Part shown: piece after piece, positions 24,837 through 34,210 of the stretch
Layout of the letters: every line of letters begins with the position of its first letter
Numbering within the stretch: the first letter of the stretch is position 1
Assembly: GCA_902794395.1 (NCBI GenBank)
Contig: CADBHB010000005.1
Span: 124,001 to 188,000, forward strand
From: an uncultured Ruminococcus sp.
GTDB taxonomy: Bacteria > Bacillota > Clostridia > Oscillospirales > Acutalibacteraceae
Direction of reading: 5' to 3'
Length of the DNA stretch: 64,000 nt
Notes under the pieces: generated by a model
The model's database searches: none
The model's input: only the letters and a program-made list of their open reading frames with translations
What the model was told of the DNA's origin: nothing
Position numbers and translations under genes: made by a program

Positions 24837-26537
24837 ATGAAAAAGTTTTTTAAGCGTTCCGTTTCCGTCCTGCTATCGGCAGTGATGATCGGCAGCTGCG
24901 CGGCTTACTCGGTCTTTTCGACCGGCGCGCAGGAGAGCACCGCCTCAACCTCGGTCGCGTCAGCCTCCGACCTGCCCGAAAACATAAAGGACGGCGCTAT
25001 TTTGCACTGCTGGTGCTGGGATTTCAACACCATCAAAGAAAACATCCCGCAGATAGCCGCGGCGGGCTTCAAGAGCATCCAGACCTCGCCCATCAACGCG
25101 GTTAAGCGCGGCGACAACGGTCAAATGAGCCTGAAAAGCAACAACAAGGGCAACTGGTGGTACCAGTACCAACCCACCGACTACACCATAGGCAACTATC
25201 AGCTGGGCACCGAGGAGGAGTTCAGCGAAATGTGCGAGGAAGCTCACAAATACGGCATAAAGGTTATTGTTGACATCGTTGCCAACCACTGCTCCTCCGA
25301 CTACAGCGTGATCTCCTCGCACGTCAAAAACATAGGCGGCAAGGCGTTCCACGACCGTGTGGAGATAAGCGACTGGTCTAACCGCTACCAGGTCACCCAG
25401 GGCAAGCTGACCGGTCTTTGGGACCTCAACACCCAAAACCCCGCCGTGCAGCAGATGATACTCGACTACTGCAACGAGGTGCTGGAGGCAGGCGCCGACG
25501 GCTTCCGCTTTGACGCGGCGAAGCACATAGAGCTTCCCGACGACGACTCAAGCTACGCGGGCGATTTTTGGCCTACCGTTCTTGACAACAACGCCGAGTT
25601 CCAGTACGGCGAGATACTCACCGGCTCCGACAGAGCGGCGGACTACGCCAAGATAATGAGAATAACCGCCGACGCCTACGGCACCAACCTGAGAACAGGC
25701 TTGAGCAGACACACCGTTAACGTCAACACTATCAAAAACTACCGTATCACCGACGTAGACGCCGACCGCATAGTGACCTGGGTAGAGTCGCACGACAACT
25801 TCTGCAGCGACGACAACAGCTCCTGGACCATCCTCAACAATCAGCAGATACGTCAGGGCTGGGCGTTCATCTGCGCTCAGGGCGACACCACTCCCCTGTT
25901 CTTCGCGCGTCCGCAGGGCAGCTCGGCATATGACCCCTCCGCCTCCGACTCGGAGAATTTCAACAACAAATGGGGCGACAACACCATCGGTCTCGCGGGT
26001 GACGGCAACTACTTCTCCGCCGAGGTAGAGGCGGTCAACAAGTTCCGCAACGCCATGGTAGGCGAAGGCAAAAACCTTGTTAACGTTGTCAAAAATAAGG
26101 TGACCATGATAGAGAGAGGCACCAAGGGCGCTGTGCTCGTAAGCGTGTCCGAAAACGACACCAACATCAATGTTTCCACCAATCTGGCGGAAGGCACTTA
26201 CGTCGATCAGGCTAACGGCGGCACCTTCGTCGTGTCGGGCGGCAAGCTCACAGGCTCTTTAAAAGCCGGCTCCGTGGCAGTGCTCTACACTCCCGACGAA
26301 GGCTCCGATTTCATCCTCGGCGACATCAACGGGGACGGCAGGCTCACCATTGAGGACGCCACGCTTCTGCAAAGATACCTCGCCGATTTCAGAAACGCCG
26401 ACGGCACTCCTATCATTGACCCCGAGGACCCCGCTCAGTTCAAGATCGCCGACTTCAACGGCGACAAAAAAATCAACATCAACGACGTCACGGACATGCA
26501 GCGCAATCTTGCCGAGCTGAATGTGTCTTTACGTTAA
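24837..26537 (+). CDS. Secreted GH13 alpha-amylase with dockerin
   Basis: A 566-residue protein with a signal peptide (1-32). The GH13 barrel spans about 50-400: conserved VDIVANHC (region I, about 145-152), GFRFDAAKH with nucleophile Asp226 (region II), GEI with the acid/base Glu259 (region III), and VESHDN with His319-Asp320 (region IV). A small beta domain follows (about 405-490). The dockerin spans about 493-562, with calcium loops GDINGDGRLTIEDATLLQRY and ADFNGDKKININDVTDMQRN. ATG 24837 is chosen because AAGGAG is about nine bases upstream. It hydrolyses starch outside the cell, probably within a cohesin-dockerin amylolytic complex. A stem-loop terminator follows. Confidence 0.95.
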   Translation: MKKFFKRSVSVLLSAVMIGSCAAYSVFSTGAQESTASTSVASASDLPENIKDGAILHCWCWDFNTIKENIPQIAAAGFKSIQTSPINAVKRGDNGQMSLKSNNKGNWWYQYQPTDYTIGNYQLGTEEEFSEMCEEAHKYGIKVIVDIVANHCSSDYSVISSHVKNIGGKAFHDRVEISDWSNRYQVTQGKLTGLWDLNTQNPAVQQMILDYCNEVLEAGADGFRFDAAKHIELPDDDSSYAGDFWPTVLDNNAEFQYGEILTGSDRAADYAKIMRITADAYGTNLRTGLSRHTVNVNTIKNYRITDVDADRIVTWVESHDNFCSDDNSSWTILNNQQIRQGWAFICAQGDTTPLFFARPQGSSAYDPSASDSENFNNKWGDNTIGLAGDGNYFSAEVEAVNKFRNAMVGEGKNLVNVVKNKVTMIERGTKGAVLVSVSENDTNINVSTNLAEGTYVDQANGGTFVVSGGKLTGSLKAGSVAVLYTPDEGSDFILGDINGDGRLTIEDATLLQRYLADFRNADGTPIIDPEDPAQFKIADFNGDKKININDVTDMQRNLAELNVSLR

Positions 26538-26580
26538 TTTTGATTAAATAATTCGTGGCGGCGTGCCCGCCCCCGATAAT

Positions 26581-26616
26581 AACGGCTCCCTTCCGTTTGG
26601 AAAGGAGCCGTTTTGT
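26581..26616. terminator. Bidirectional terminator
   Basis: AACGGCTCC (26581-26589) pairs with GGAGCCGTT (26604-26612), followed by TTGTTAT on the plus strand and ATTATCGG on the minus strand. It lies between the convergent amylase and addA genes, strongest in the plus direction. Confidence 0.75.
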
Positions 26617-29600
26617 TATATGCTAATGTAGTCGTTTAGCGCCACCGAGCAGATTATACATTCGCCTACCTCGGTTTCGAGCGACTGCCGCAGCGCGTCG
26701 CGGTAGAGCGAGAGCTGCTTGCTATAGAGGGTGACAAGCTTTTGTATGTCACGGACACGGTCGGTCTTGTAGTCCACGATGACCAGCCTGCCGTCCTCCT
26801 CAAAGGCGAGGTCTACCGCGCCCTGCATGACGATGGAGGGGGTATCGTCGCCGCTGTCCTCATACACCTGAGAGGGCGACACCCACACGGTAAAGCGCTC
26901 CTCGCGGTAAAGTCGGGGCGAGCGGAGCACGCGGTCAAACAGCTCGGTGCCCAGCAGCCTTGATATGCCCTCGCGGTCGATAAGCTGAGCCTGTTTTTCG
27001 CTGAGCACCCGCTCCTCGCGCAGGCGGTCGATCTCGGAATCGACAGACGACCTGGCGCGGGCAAAGTCGCAGTACTGCAAAAACAGGTGGTGGGCGGTGC
27101 CGCGCTCCACCGCAGCAGTGCCGCCGCCGCTGAGAAACGCGGGCTTGACTATTATCTTTTCAAAGTAATCGCCGTCCGCCGCGTGCGCTATCTGCGAGGC
27201 GCTGACCTTCTGCGGCAGGGCGGTCTCGGCGGCGTGAGGGTACTCAAACGCGAGGTTTTGCCGCAGCAGCTCGGCGTAGTCGCGCTCGGTAACGGGGCTG
27301 TCAAACTGCGCAGCCACCGCTTTTGCGGCTGCCTTTTCAAACGGTGAATACACCTGCTCGGGCTTGTTTATCAGATTGAACCGCCACTGAGGATAATCCT
27401 CGCCGAGGACTGTCTGCTCGCTGCCGCTGAGCATATCCTTGCGTGAGGAGGGGTTAGCCAGAGCGCAGAGCGTGATCCAGTCCAGTACGCGCTTGGCTGA
27501 AGTGACGGTGTAGGGGTCGATGACAGCGGAGAACATGAGCTGAGATGAAGTGGTCTGCAAATAGCGCTCGGCGTTTGCCGCAGTGCCCACCACCATCAGC
27601 TTCTCCCTGGCGCGCGTAAGGGCTACATAGAGCACGCGCAGCTCCTCGGCTGTCTCGTTTTTCTCTATCTCGACCTCCACCGCAAGTCTGGGCAGGGTGT
27701 TGTAGCGGCACACGCCGTCCTTGCGCTTTATTCCAAGCCCCGCGTCGTTGTCTATCAGCACGTCCGAGCGCAGGTCCATCCTGTTGAACTGCCTGCCCGT
27801 TCCCGCAAGGAAGCAGAAGGGGTATTCCAGACCCTTCGACTTGTGTATGCTGAGCACGCGCACGCCGTTTAGCCCTTCCGCGTCGCCGGCGGCGGCAGAG
27901 GGCAGCTGCACGCCGTTGTCCTTCAGGCGGTCAAGGTAAAAGATGAAGTCGGAGAGATTTTTGCCGCCCGCAGAGCCGTAGCTGCGGGCAAAGTGGCGAA
28001 TCAGCTCCAGATTTTTAAGGGGAACGTCGCCGCCGCTGACGGCGCAGGTGACAGCGCCCAGCGAGCTTAGCTCGAGCACGCGGCAGATCAGCTCGTCCAC
28101 GGTGGTGACGCAGGCGTAGGCTCGCAGCGCCTTTAGCTGCCGCAGGAAGGAGGCGGTTTTTTGGCTGTGCGCCCTGTACGCCTCAAGCGCGCTGTACAGA
28201 GAAACAGAGCGGTTTTCGGCGCGTATCTGCGCCAGCTCGTCGGGCGTGAAGCCGCAGACGGGACTGCACAGCACCGAAAGCAGCGGGATGTCGCGGCAGG
28301 GGTCGTCGATGACGCGCAGATAGTCGAGCAGCAGCTTTACCTCGGCGGTATCGAAGGCGCTCTCCTTTTCCTCGCTGTAGGCGGGGATGCCGCAGTCGGT
28401 GAGTATCCTGACTATCCTTGCCGCGCTGCCCTTTGCCGAGCGCAGCATTACGGCGAAGTCGCCGTAGGTGGGACGGCGCAGGGCGCCGCCGTCGGTCACC
28501 TTGAAGTCCGACGCCATTATCTCGCGGATACGCCGCGCTATATAATGCGCCTCAAGCTCTATGCTGTCCGCGTCCTCAAAGGCGGAGCCGTCAATAAGCG
28601 CCAGCTCGGTCTCGCAGCCGCTCTGCGGAGCGTAGACCGCACCTGCGTTAAGATACTCCTCGGGGGTGTAATCCATTTGGGCGGTATCGCGGAGCATAAG
28701 GCGCGAAAAGATGAAATTCACGGTGTCGCAGACCTCGGCACGGCTGCGAAAATTCTTGTCGAGAATTATAGTTGCGGGATAACGGGGAGCCTCGGGGTCA
28801 AAGCGCGGGTAGCTTTCCTTTCTGCCCACGAATATCTGCGGCTTTGCCTGACGGAAGCCGTAGATGCACTGCTTTACGTCGCCCACGGTGAACAGGTTGC
28901 TCTCGTCCCTTGAAACGCAGTTGAAGATAAGGCTCTGCACGTCGTTTACGTCCTGGAACTCATCTACTATGACCGCGTCATAGCGCGAGGATATTTCCTC
29001 ACCTCGGGCGGTTTTGCGGTAGCCCGTCTTTTCGTCATGGCAGGCGAGCAGGCGCACGGTGAGCAGCTCGATGTCGGAAAAGGTGAGCACGTTCTTCTTG
29101 CGCTTTATCGCGTCCAGCTCGGCTATATAGGCGCGGGTGAGGTCAAACAGCACGCGCACCAGCCGCTGCAGCTCCTCAAGCTCCTGCCCCGCCTCATTTT
29201 CGCTGCGGCAAAACAGCCTTTGCAGCCGCGCGACGGTTTTTTTGACGCTGTCGCGGTTAGCGGCGACGGCGAGCTTGTCGGGGTCGTCCTTGAAGCCCCG
29301 CGGCGTTACGAGTCTTCTGCCGCCAAAGCCGTGCACCGCCTGCACCATCCTGTCCCAGTCCCCGCCGAGCAGGCGCTCCTGCAGGTTTTGAAAGTAAGCA
29401 AGGTCCTCCTCGATAACGGGGACAAGCTTTTGAGCCAACTTTTCGTCGGCGCCGCTAAGCTGCTTTAGGGAGCTTTCGCAGAGGTTGACGCAGTGCGCCG
29501 CGGCGGGAACGGCGTGGTCTATGATTATCCTGCCCCAAATGCTTTCGGACACGCTGCGCTCGCCGTAGCTGTCGAGCATATCGTCCAGCCATTTTTCGGG

Positions 29601-30161
29601 GAAGGGCTGGGTTTCGAGAAAGCTGTGCAGCTTTAAAACGGTGGCGCGCAGGTTTTGGTCTCCCCCCTTACCCGAAAACGCGTCGAGCAGCTTGGGAAAA
29701 TCGGGGTCGCCGCTGTTGTAGCAGCGCTCAAGGGCAGCGTCCATAGCCGCCGCCTTCATCAGCTCCAGCTCCTCAAACTCGGCTATGCGGTAGTCGGCGC
29801 TGACGTCCAGCGAATGGAAATACTCCTTGACCAAATCGCCGCAAAAGCTGTCTATTGTGCTGATAGAGGCGGTGTAGAGCAGCTTGCTCTGGCGCAGCAG
29901 CCCCGGGTTGAAGGGGTCGTCCCTGAGCAGTGAACGCAGCGCGTCGGAAATGCGCTGCTTCATTTCGGCTGCCGCGTCGCGGGTGAAGGTGACCACCAAA
30001 AGGCGGTCGGCGTCAACGGGGTGCTCGGGGTCGGTAATCATGCGTATCACGCGCTCCACCAGCACGGCGGTCTTTCCCGAGCCCGCCGCCGCCGACACCA
30101 AAACGGTGCCGCCTGTAGAATTTATCGCGCTGAGCTGTTGCTTGGTCCACTCCTTTGCCAT
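26616..30161 (-). CDS. addA: ATP-dependent helicase/nuclease subunit A
   Basis: A 1181-residue UvrD-family helicase with a C-terminal RecB-type nuclease, partner of AddB in double-strand break end resection. Seen: Walker A SAAAGSGKTAVL (about residue 25), VTFTRDAAAEMK, IVDEFQDVN, VGDVKQCIYGFRQAKP, LDKNFRS, SIHKSKGLEYPFCFLAG, VALTRAREKL, and the nuclease motif LVIVDYKTDRV near residue 1130. Length is normal. ATG 30161 is used; it shares one base with the addB stop (TGATG), and GGAGGTGAG just upstream lies inside the addB end, so the genes are coupled. Confidence 0.96.
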   Translation of the reverse strand: MAKEWTKQQLSAINSTGGTVLVSAAAGSGKTAVLVERVIRMITDPEHPVDADRLLVVTFTRDAAAEMKQRISDALRSLLRDDPFNPGLLRQSKLLYTASISTIDSFCGDLVKEYFHSLDVSADYRIAEFEELELMKAAAMDAALERCYNSGDPDFPKLLDAFSGKGGDQNLRATVLKLHSFLETQPFPEKWLDDMLDSYGERSVSESIWGRIIIDHAVPAAAHCVNLCESSLKQLSGADEKLAQKLVPVIEEDLAYFQNLQERLLGGDWDRMVQAVHGFGGRRLVTPRGFKDDPDKLAVAANRDSVKKTVARLQRLFCRSENEAGQELEELQRLVRVLFDLTRAYIAELDAIKRKKNVLTFSDIELLTVRLLACHDEKTGYRKTARGEEISSRYDAVIVDEFQDVNDVQSLIFNCVSRDESNLFTVGDVKQCIYGFRQAKPQIFVGRKESYPRFDPEAPRYPATIILDKNFRSRAEVCDTVNFIFSRLMLRDTAQMDYTPEEYLNAGAVYAPQSGCETELALIDGSAFEDADSIELEAHYIARRIREIMASDFKVTDGGALRRPTYGDFAVMLRSAKGSAARIVRILTDCGIPAYSEEKESAFDTAEVKLLLDYLRVIDDPCRDIPLLSVLCSPVCGFTPDELAQIRAENRSVSLYSALEAYRAHSQKTASFLRQLKALRAYACVTTVDELICRVLELSSLGAVTCAVSGGDVPLKNLELIRHFARSYGSAGGKNLSDFIFYLDRLKDNGVQLPSAAAGDAEGLNGVRVLSIHKSKGLEYPFCFLAGTGRQFNRMDLRSDVLIDNDAGLGIKRKDGVCRYNTLPRLAVEVEIEKNETAEELRVLYVALTRAREKLMVVGTAANAERYLQTTSSQLMFSAVIDPYTVTSAKRVLDWITLCALANPSSRKDMLSGSEQTVLGEDYPQWRFNLINKPEQVYSPFEKAAAKAVAAQFDSPVTERDYAELLRQNLAFEYPHAAETALPQKVSASQIAHAADGDYFEKIIVKPAFLSGGGTAAVERGTAHHLFLQYCDFARARSSVDSEIDRLREERVLSEKQAQLIDREGISRLLGTELFDRVLRSPRLYREERFTVWVSPSQVYEDSGDDTPSIVMQGAVDLAFEEDGRLVIVDYKTDRVRDIQKLVTLYSKQLSLYRDALRQSLETEVGECIICSVALNDYISI

Positions 30162-33100
30162 CACTGCTCACCTCCTTCGTTTGACGCCTCGGCGTCTATT
30201 TTTTCAAACACCTCGTCGGCTTTCATTTTAAAGACGTTAACGGGGTCGCTGCGGCGGTAGGCGCAGACGCCGTCAAAGGGACAGTATTCGCAGGCGTCCA
30301 CGCTGCCCTTGAGGGGCGCGGCGGCGATGTCGCCGCTGTAGAGCCGCTCGCCCATCTCCGTCACGGTTTTGTTTAGCTTTTTGAACAGCTTGCCCATCTG
30401 CTCCAGAGTGACCAGACTGTCGGAGCCGACGCTGCTGCCGTTTTTGATTTTGACCGGTATGTACCTGGCGTTTTCGGACTTGTCCATGCCCTTTATGACG
30501 CGCACGTCGTCGAGCAGCAGCCCGTTCATGCGGAAGTCGGAGCGTATCTCGTCCGCGACGGCGGCTTCGTCCAGACCGTCGGCGCTGATGTTAGGCACCA
30601 CGGCAGGCATATACAGGACACCCGCGGGCACGGTATCGCCGTAGCGCCCGCCGCCGTTTGCCCTGACGGAGCAAAGGTAGAGCAGCATTTGCAGATCCAG
30701 CCCGAAGAGGATGTCCGAAAGGCGGAACACCTTGCCGCCGGTTTTGTAGTCGATGACACGCAAAAAGGTGTCGTTTTGGGTTTTCATTATATCCACCCTG
30801 TCAACGCTGCCGCAAACGGCTATGCTTTGACCCGTGGGCAGCTTTAGGGTGTACGCAGGGATGTCCCTGCCGATTTTAAGCTCGCAGTCGGCTACCTCAA
30901 AATCGCTCTGCCCCAGCTCCTCAATGATGTGCGACAGCAAAAGCCTTACGTTGGCGCAAAACACCTCAAGGCGGTAGAGGAAGGAGGGCGATTTGTCGTC
31001 GCTGCCGCCGAGATAGCCCTCGAGGTAGGCGGCGACCGTGTCGCGGACAAAGGCGGCTGTCTCCTCGTCTGACAGAGCGGTATACTCCTCCTTGGTATAC
31101 CTTGTGAAAAACTGCTCGAGCACATGGTGCACCAGCGTGCCGTATTCCATGGGGTCTATCTCAGCCCTGCGGCGCTCGCGGATTCCCAAGCCGTAGGTAC
31201 AGAAGTACGAGAAGCGGCACTTGCCGAACTTTTCCACCTGCGAGGCTGAAACGGTGAGGTCCTCGCCGAAGAGCAGGCGGGCGTTTTGAGGGTCCTCTAT
31301 CCTGAACGGCGCGCGCTCCAGGGCGCGCTTGACCGCCTTTACGCCCTGAGCGTAGCGGGCGTCCTCGGCAAAAAATCCGTCTAAGCCCCTCAGCCGCGAC
31401 TGACCGTCCGACAGCGAGCGCGCGTACTCCTCAAAGGCGGGCTGCAGCGCGGTCATGGCGTCGGCACGGCTGTCGTAGTCGTTCTTGTCGCGCAGGGTGA
31501 TACGCGGAAAGACCTTTATTATCTCGGAGAATATCTCGGAGGGCTTGAGGCGCGCGCCCTGAGGGTCTACGGCAGGGCAGCTTGCGAACAGGTAACGCGA
31601 GGGCGCGGCAACGGCGCAGTACGCCATGAAGGTCTCGAGGTTGGCTATGTAGGAGAAGTCGTCGCTTATGGGGACGTCGTTTAGCAAAAGCTGCTTTATC
31701 TCATAGTCGGAAAACAGCCCCGAGGTGCGCGGTACCGCCGGAAACACGCCGTCGGCGCAGCCGATGAGGAACGCCGCGCTCTGCTGACTGCCGCGCACGC
31801 GCTGAGCGGTGGTGACGGTGACGCAGTCAAGGGTCTGAGGAATACGGGAAAATTCTATATTGGAAATTTGAATGGAGAGCAGCTCATAGTACCTCGCGGC
31901 GGAAAGCCTGCGCTCTCCCACTGCCGCGACGGTCTTGTCCAAAACATCCATAAGCAGCGCCCACACACGTATCTGCTCGGCGCCCAAGCCCTTTTCCTCG
32001 CCCAAGTCCAGCTCGTCGTACAGCGCAGACAGGGCGTCGGGCACGCCGAAGGTCTCCAGCAGGTCGTAGAGCGCCTTTGTGATCTCTCTGCCGGTTTTGT
32101 CCGCGATAAGCTCGCGGAAGGCGACAAGCGGCTCCATGACTCCCCTTCTGACGCTCTCGGCGGTTTTCAGGGCAGCGGCGTCGCGGTCGCTGAGCTTATC
32201 GGAATAGCCCGAGGGATTGCGCGTGAACGGCTCTGTGAGCCGCCTGCCGCTGAGGTTCCAGACATAGAGGTAGTTTTCAAAGGTGCTTATTTCTTTTTCA
32301 GAAAATTGAGTCAAGCCGGTTTTGAGCAGCGACAGCACGTCACCGCGCTGAAAGCTGTCGGTGACGCAGCGAAACACCGCGTTGATGAGCCGCGCGGCGG
32401 GCTTGACGCCGATGTCGCTGTGAGCGTCGGTAAAAAACGGTATTCCGTACTTTTCAAGCGTTACGTCCAGCACCCCGCGGTAGGAGCCGAGGTCGCGGCA
32501 GATAACGGAAATATCGCGGTAGCGCAGCCCCTTTTTCAGCACCAGCTCCCTTATGCGGCGGGCGACGAAGGCGCACTCGTCGTATATGTCGGAGGCGCTG
32601 TACAGGACTATGTCCTCTGCTTCTTTTTCGCTTTGGTGCGGCTCTCTGCGGAACACGTTTTGCTCCAGCAGCGCAAGCTCCCCGCTGTCGAAGCGTAAGG
32701 GTCGGTCGAGGATGAGGGGCGGCTTTATTTCGACAAAATCTCGCTTGGCAAGGCTTAAAAGCTGCTTGTACGTGGCGCGCGAAACCTTGAACACGTCCTC
32801 GCTTTCGCTGCCGAAGGGGTCGAGCGTGAGCGCGACCGTCACCGCGCGGCAGCGGTTGAGGAGGATGCGGAGAATATCGAGCTGGGCGGCGGTGAAGCCG
32901 CTGAAGGAGTCGACAAACAGCACGCGGTTTTTGAAGATGTCCTCGTTTTCGTAAAGAATTGTTTTCAGCCGCGCGAGGTCATCGAGCGGGTCGATGTAGC
33001 TTTGCGCGAGCAGGGCTTCAAAGGTATCGAGCGCCAGCGCGGTCTCTTTGAGCTTGAGGCTGAGGGTCTGGTCGCCTATGCTTTCGGCGGCAAGGCGCAG

Positions 33101-33505
33101 CCTTTCGGTGGAGATACCGCTCTTTTTGCACTCGGACAAAGTGCCCAGCAGCATATCCGAGACCGCGCGGCTGCGCTTTGACTTGAGCAGGGTAAGACTG
33201 TCGCCCAGCTCCTCAAGGGCTATGTTCATAAGCACCGCGCGCGTGCCGTTGTCTATCACGTTCTGCCGCACGCTGCGCGTTTCGCGAAAGACATGGCGGC
33301 ACATGCCGTCAAAGCCGAAGACCTCCACCTGTCTACTCGCACGCGCGCCCAGGATGCCCAGCAGGGCTTTTTCGGTTTCAAAGCTGCTCTGGTCGGGGAC
33401 GAGCACAAGCACTTCCTCTTCCCCGTTTTTTACCCGCGCCTTTATTCTTTCAAAGAGAGCGGCGGTTTTGCCCGTGCCGCCGGTACCCAAAACAAATTGA
33501 AGCAT
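30161..33505 (-). CDS. addB: ATP-dependent helicase/nuclease subunit B
   Basis: A 1114-residue protein. It has an N-terminal P-loop (GTGGTGKTAALFERI, residues 7-21), a degenerate helicase core (TAQRVRGSQ region), and a C-terminal nuclease (VDRVDI, then RVIDYKTGG near residue 920). The iron-sulfur staple is visible as one Cys upstream (FGKCRFSYFC, about residue 765) and the cluster CEYCPFDGVC near residue 1075. It works with AddA to unwind and trim DNA ends at Chi-type sites. GAGGTG precedes the ATG. addB-addA is the usual clostridial order. Confidence 0.95.
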   Translation of the reverse strand: MLQFVLGTGGTGKTAALFERIKARVKNGEEEVLVLVPDQSSFETEKALLGILGARASRQVEVFGFDGMCRHVFRETRSVRQNVIDNGTRAVLMNIALEELGDSLTLLKSKRSRAVSDMLLGTLSECKKSGISTERLRLAAESIGDQTLSLKLKETALALDTFEALLAQSYIDPLDDLARLKTILYENEDIFKNRVLFVDSFSGFTAAQLDILRILLNRCRAVTVALTLDPFGSESEDVFKVSRATYKQLLSLAKRDFVEIKPPLILDRPLRFDSGELALLEQNVFRREPHQSEKEAEDIVLYSASDIYDECAFVARRIRELVLKKGLRYRDISVICRDLGSYRGVLDVTLEKYGIPFFTDAHSDIGVKPAARLINAVFRCVTDSFQRGDVLSLLKTGLTQFSEKEISTFENYLYVWNLSGRRLTEPFTRNPSGYSDKLSDRDAAALKTAESVRRGVMEPLVAFRELIADKTGREITKALYDLLETFGVPDALSALYDELDLGEEKGLGAEQIRVWALLMDVLDKTVAAVGERRLSAARYYELLSIQISNIEFSRIPQTLDCVTVTTAQRVRGSQQSAAFLIGCADGVFPAVPRTSGLFSDYEIKQLLLNDVPISDDFSYIANLETFMAYCAVAAPSRYLFASCPAVDPQGARLKPSEIFSEIIKVFPRITLRDKNDYDSRADAMTALQPAFEEYARSLSDGQSRLRGLDGFFAEDARYAQGVKAVKRALERAPFRIEDPQNARLLFGEDLTVSASQVEKFGKCRFSYFCTYGLGIRERRRAEIDPMEYGTLVHHVLEQFFTRYTKEEYTALSDEETAAFVRDTVAAYLEGYLGGSDDKSPSFLYRLEVFCANVRLLLSHIIEELGQSDFEVADCELKIGRDIPAYTLKLPTGQSIAVCGSVDRVDIMKTQNDTFLRVIDYKTGGKVFRLSDILFGLDLQMLLYLCSVRANGGGRYGDTVPAGVLYMPAVVPNISADGLDEAAVADEIRSDFRMNGLLLDDVRVIKGMDKSENARYIPVKIKNGSSVGSDSLVTLEQMGKLFKKLNKTVTEMGERLYSGDIAAAPLKGSVDACEYCPFDGVCAYRRSDPVNVFKMKADEVFEKIDAEASNEGGEQ

Positions 33506-33566
33506 AACAACACCTCGTTTTTTTCATGCCTACATTATACCGCAAACAGTGGGACAAAAAAAGGAC

Positions 33567-34157
33567 TTAGGAGAATGAACGACGGATTTTTTGAAATAAT
33601 TCCACAAGATAGAACTTGTATTCGCGCTTTTCCTCCCTTACAACGCGGTACTCGCTGTCGGAAAACACCTCGCGCGCCCTTTTGTCGGGCTGAGCGCCGA
33701 CGCAGAGCGAGGGAAACATAACGCACCACCAGTTGTGTCCGCGACCGGCTCCGATGGTGATGCGCAGAGCGTCGTAATCGCCCGCGGGCAGGGTGTAGTC
33801 GTCATAGTGACGGGTGGTAAAAAACATCCTGCACACCTCAGCCTTTACGGGATAAGAGTAACCGCGCGCGGCGACCTCGGCGGCGGCTGTGTCGGCTATC
33901 TCCTGCAGCCGCGCCTTTGTCAGCTGCTCAGCCTCCTCCACGGAGGCCGCCCGAGAGTATAGCTCACGGGTGTATTCGAGCACCCTGTCGCGCACCCGCA
34001 GCTTCAGCTCCTGGTCGTCAGGGCTGTCGGACGCGGCGATTATGTGCAGGCGGAACACCTTGTCGGGGATGTCGGCGCAGGCAGCCCTGAACGGAAGCAT
34101 GGAAAACACGACGGTGAGCACGAACGCCACGCAAGCGGCTTTTACAAATAATTTCAA
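33567..34157 (-). CDS. spoIIR: Stage II sporulation protein R
   Basis: A 196-residue secreted signalling protein with an N-terminal signal segment (KLFVKAACVAFVLTVVFSML). The SpoIIR core follows: VFRLHIIAASDSPDDQELKL, KVRDRVLEY-like segment, EAEQLTKARLQEIADTA, and the ending in RITIGAGRGHNWWCVMFPSL. It is made in the forespore and triggers SpoIIGA processing of pro-sigma-E in the mother cell. The start is TTG 34157, the only initiator before the signal segment; its upstream AGG lies in the right arm of a hairpin. Confidence 0.93.
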   Translation of the reverse strand: MKLFVKAACVAFVLTVVFSMLPFRAACADIPDKVFRLHIIAASDSPDDQELKLRVRDRVLEYTRELYSRAASVEEAEQLTKARLQEIADTAAAEVAARGYSYPVKAEVCRMFFTTRHYDDYTLPAGDYDALRITIGAGRGHNWWCVMFPSLCVGAQPDKRAREVFSDSEYRVVREEKREYKFYLVELFQKIRRSFS

Positions 34158-34161
34158 ACAA

Positions 34162-34204
34162 AAAACCTGCCTTTCATTCTTTATCAGAATTATGGGCAGG
34201 TTTT
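34162..34204 (-). terminator. Hairpin between ispE and spoIIR
   Basis: AAAACCTGCC (34162-34171) and GGCAGGTTTT (34195-34204) pair perfectly around a 23-base loop. On the minus strand GGCAGG is followed by TTTTTTG, a plausible terminator for the ispE operon. The spoIIR TTG start is only four bases further, so the same hairpin contains the purine-rich stretch nearest to that start. Confidence 0.65.
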
Positions 34205-34210
34205 AAACTT

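Noticed and set aside
30369..33500. Several plus-strand frames of 70-280 codons opposite addB
   Set aside because: They overlap a full-length helicase/nuclease gene with all expected motifs and show no independent start signals.
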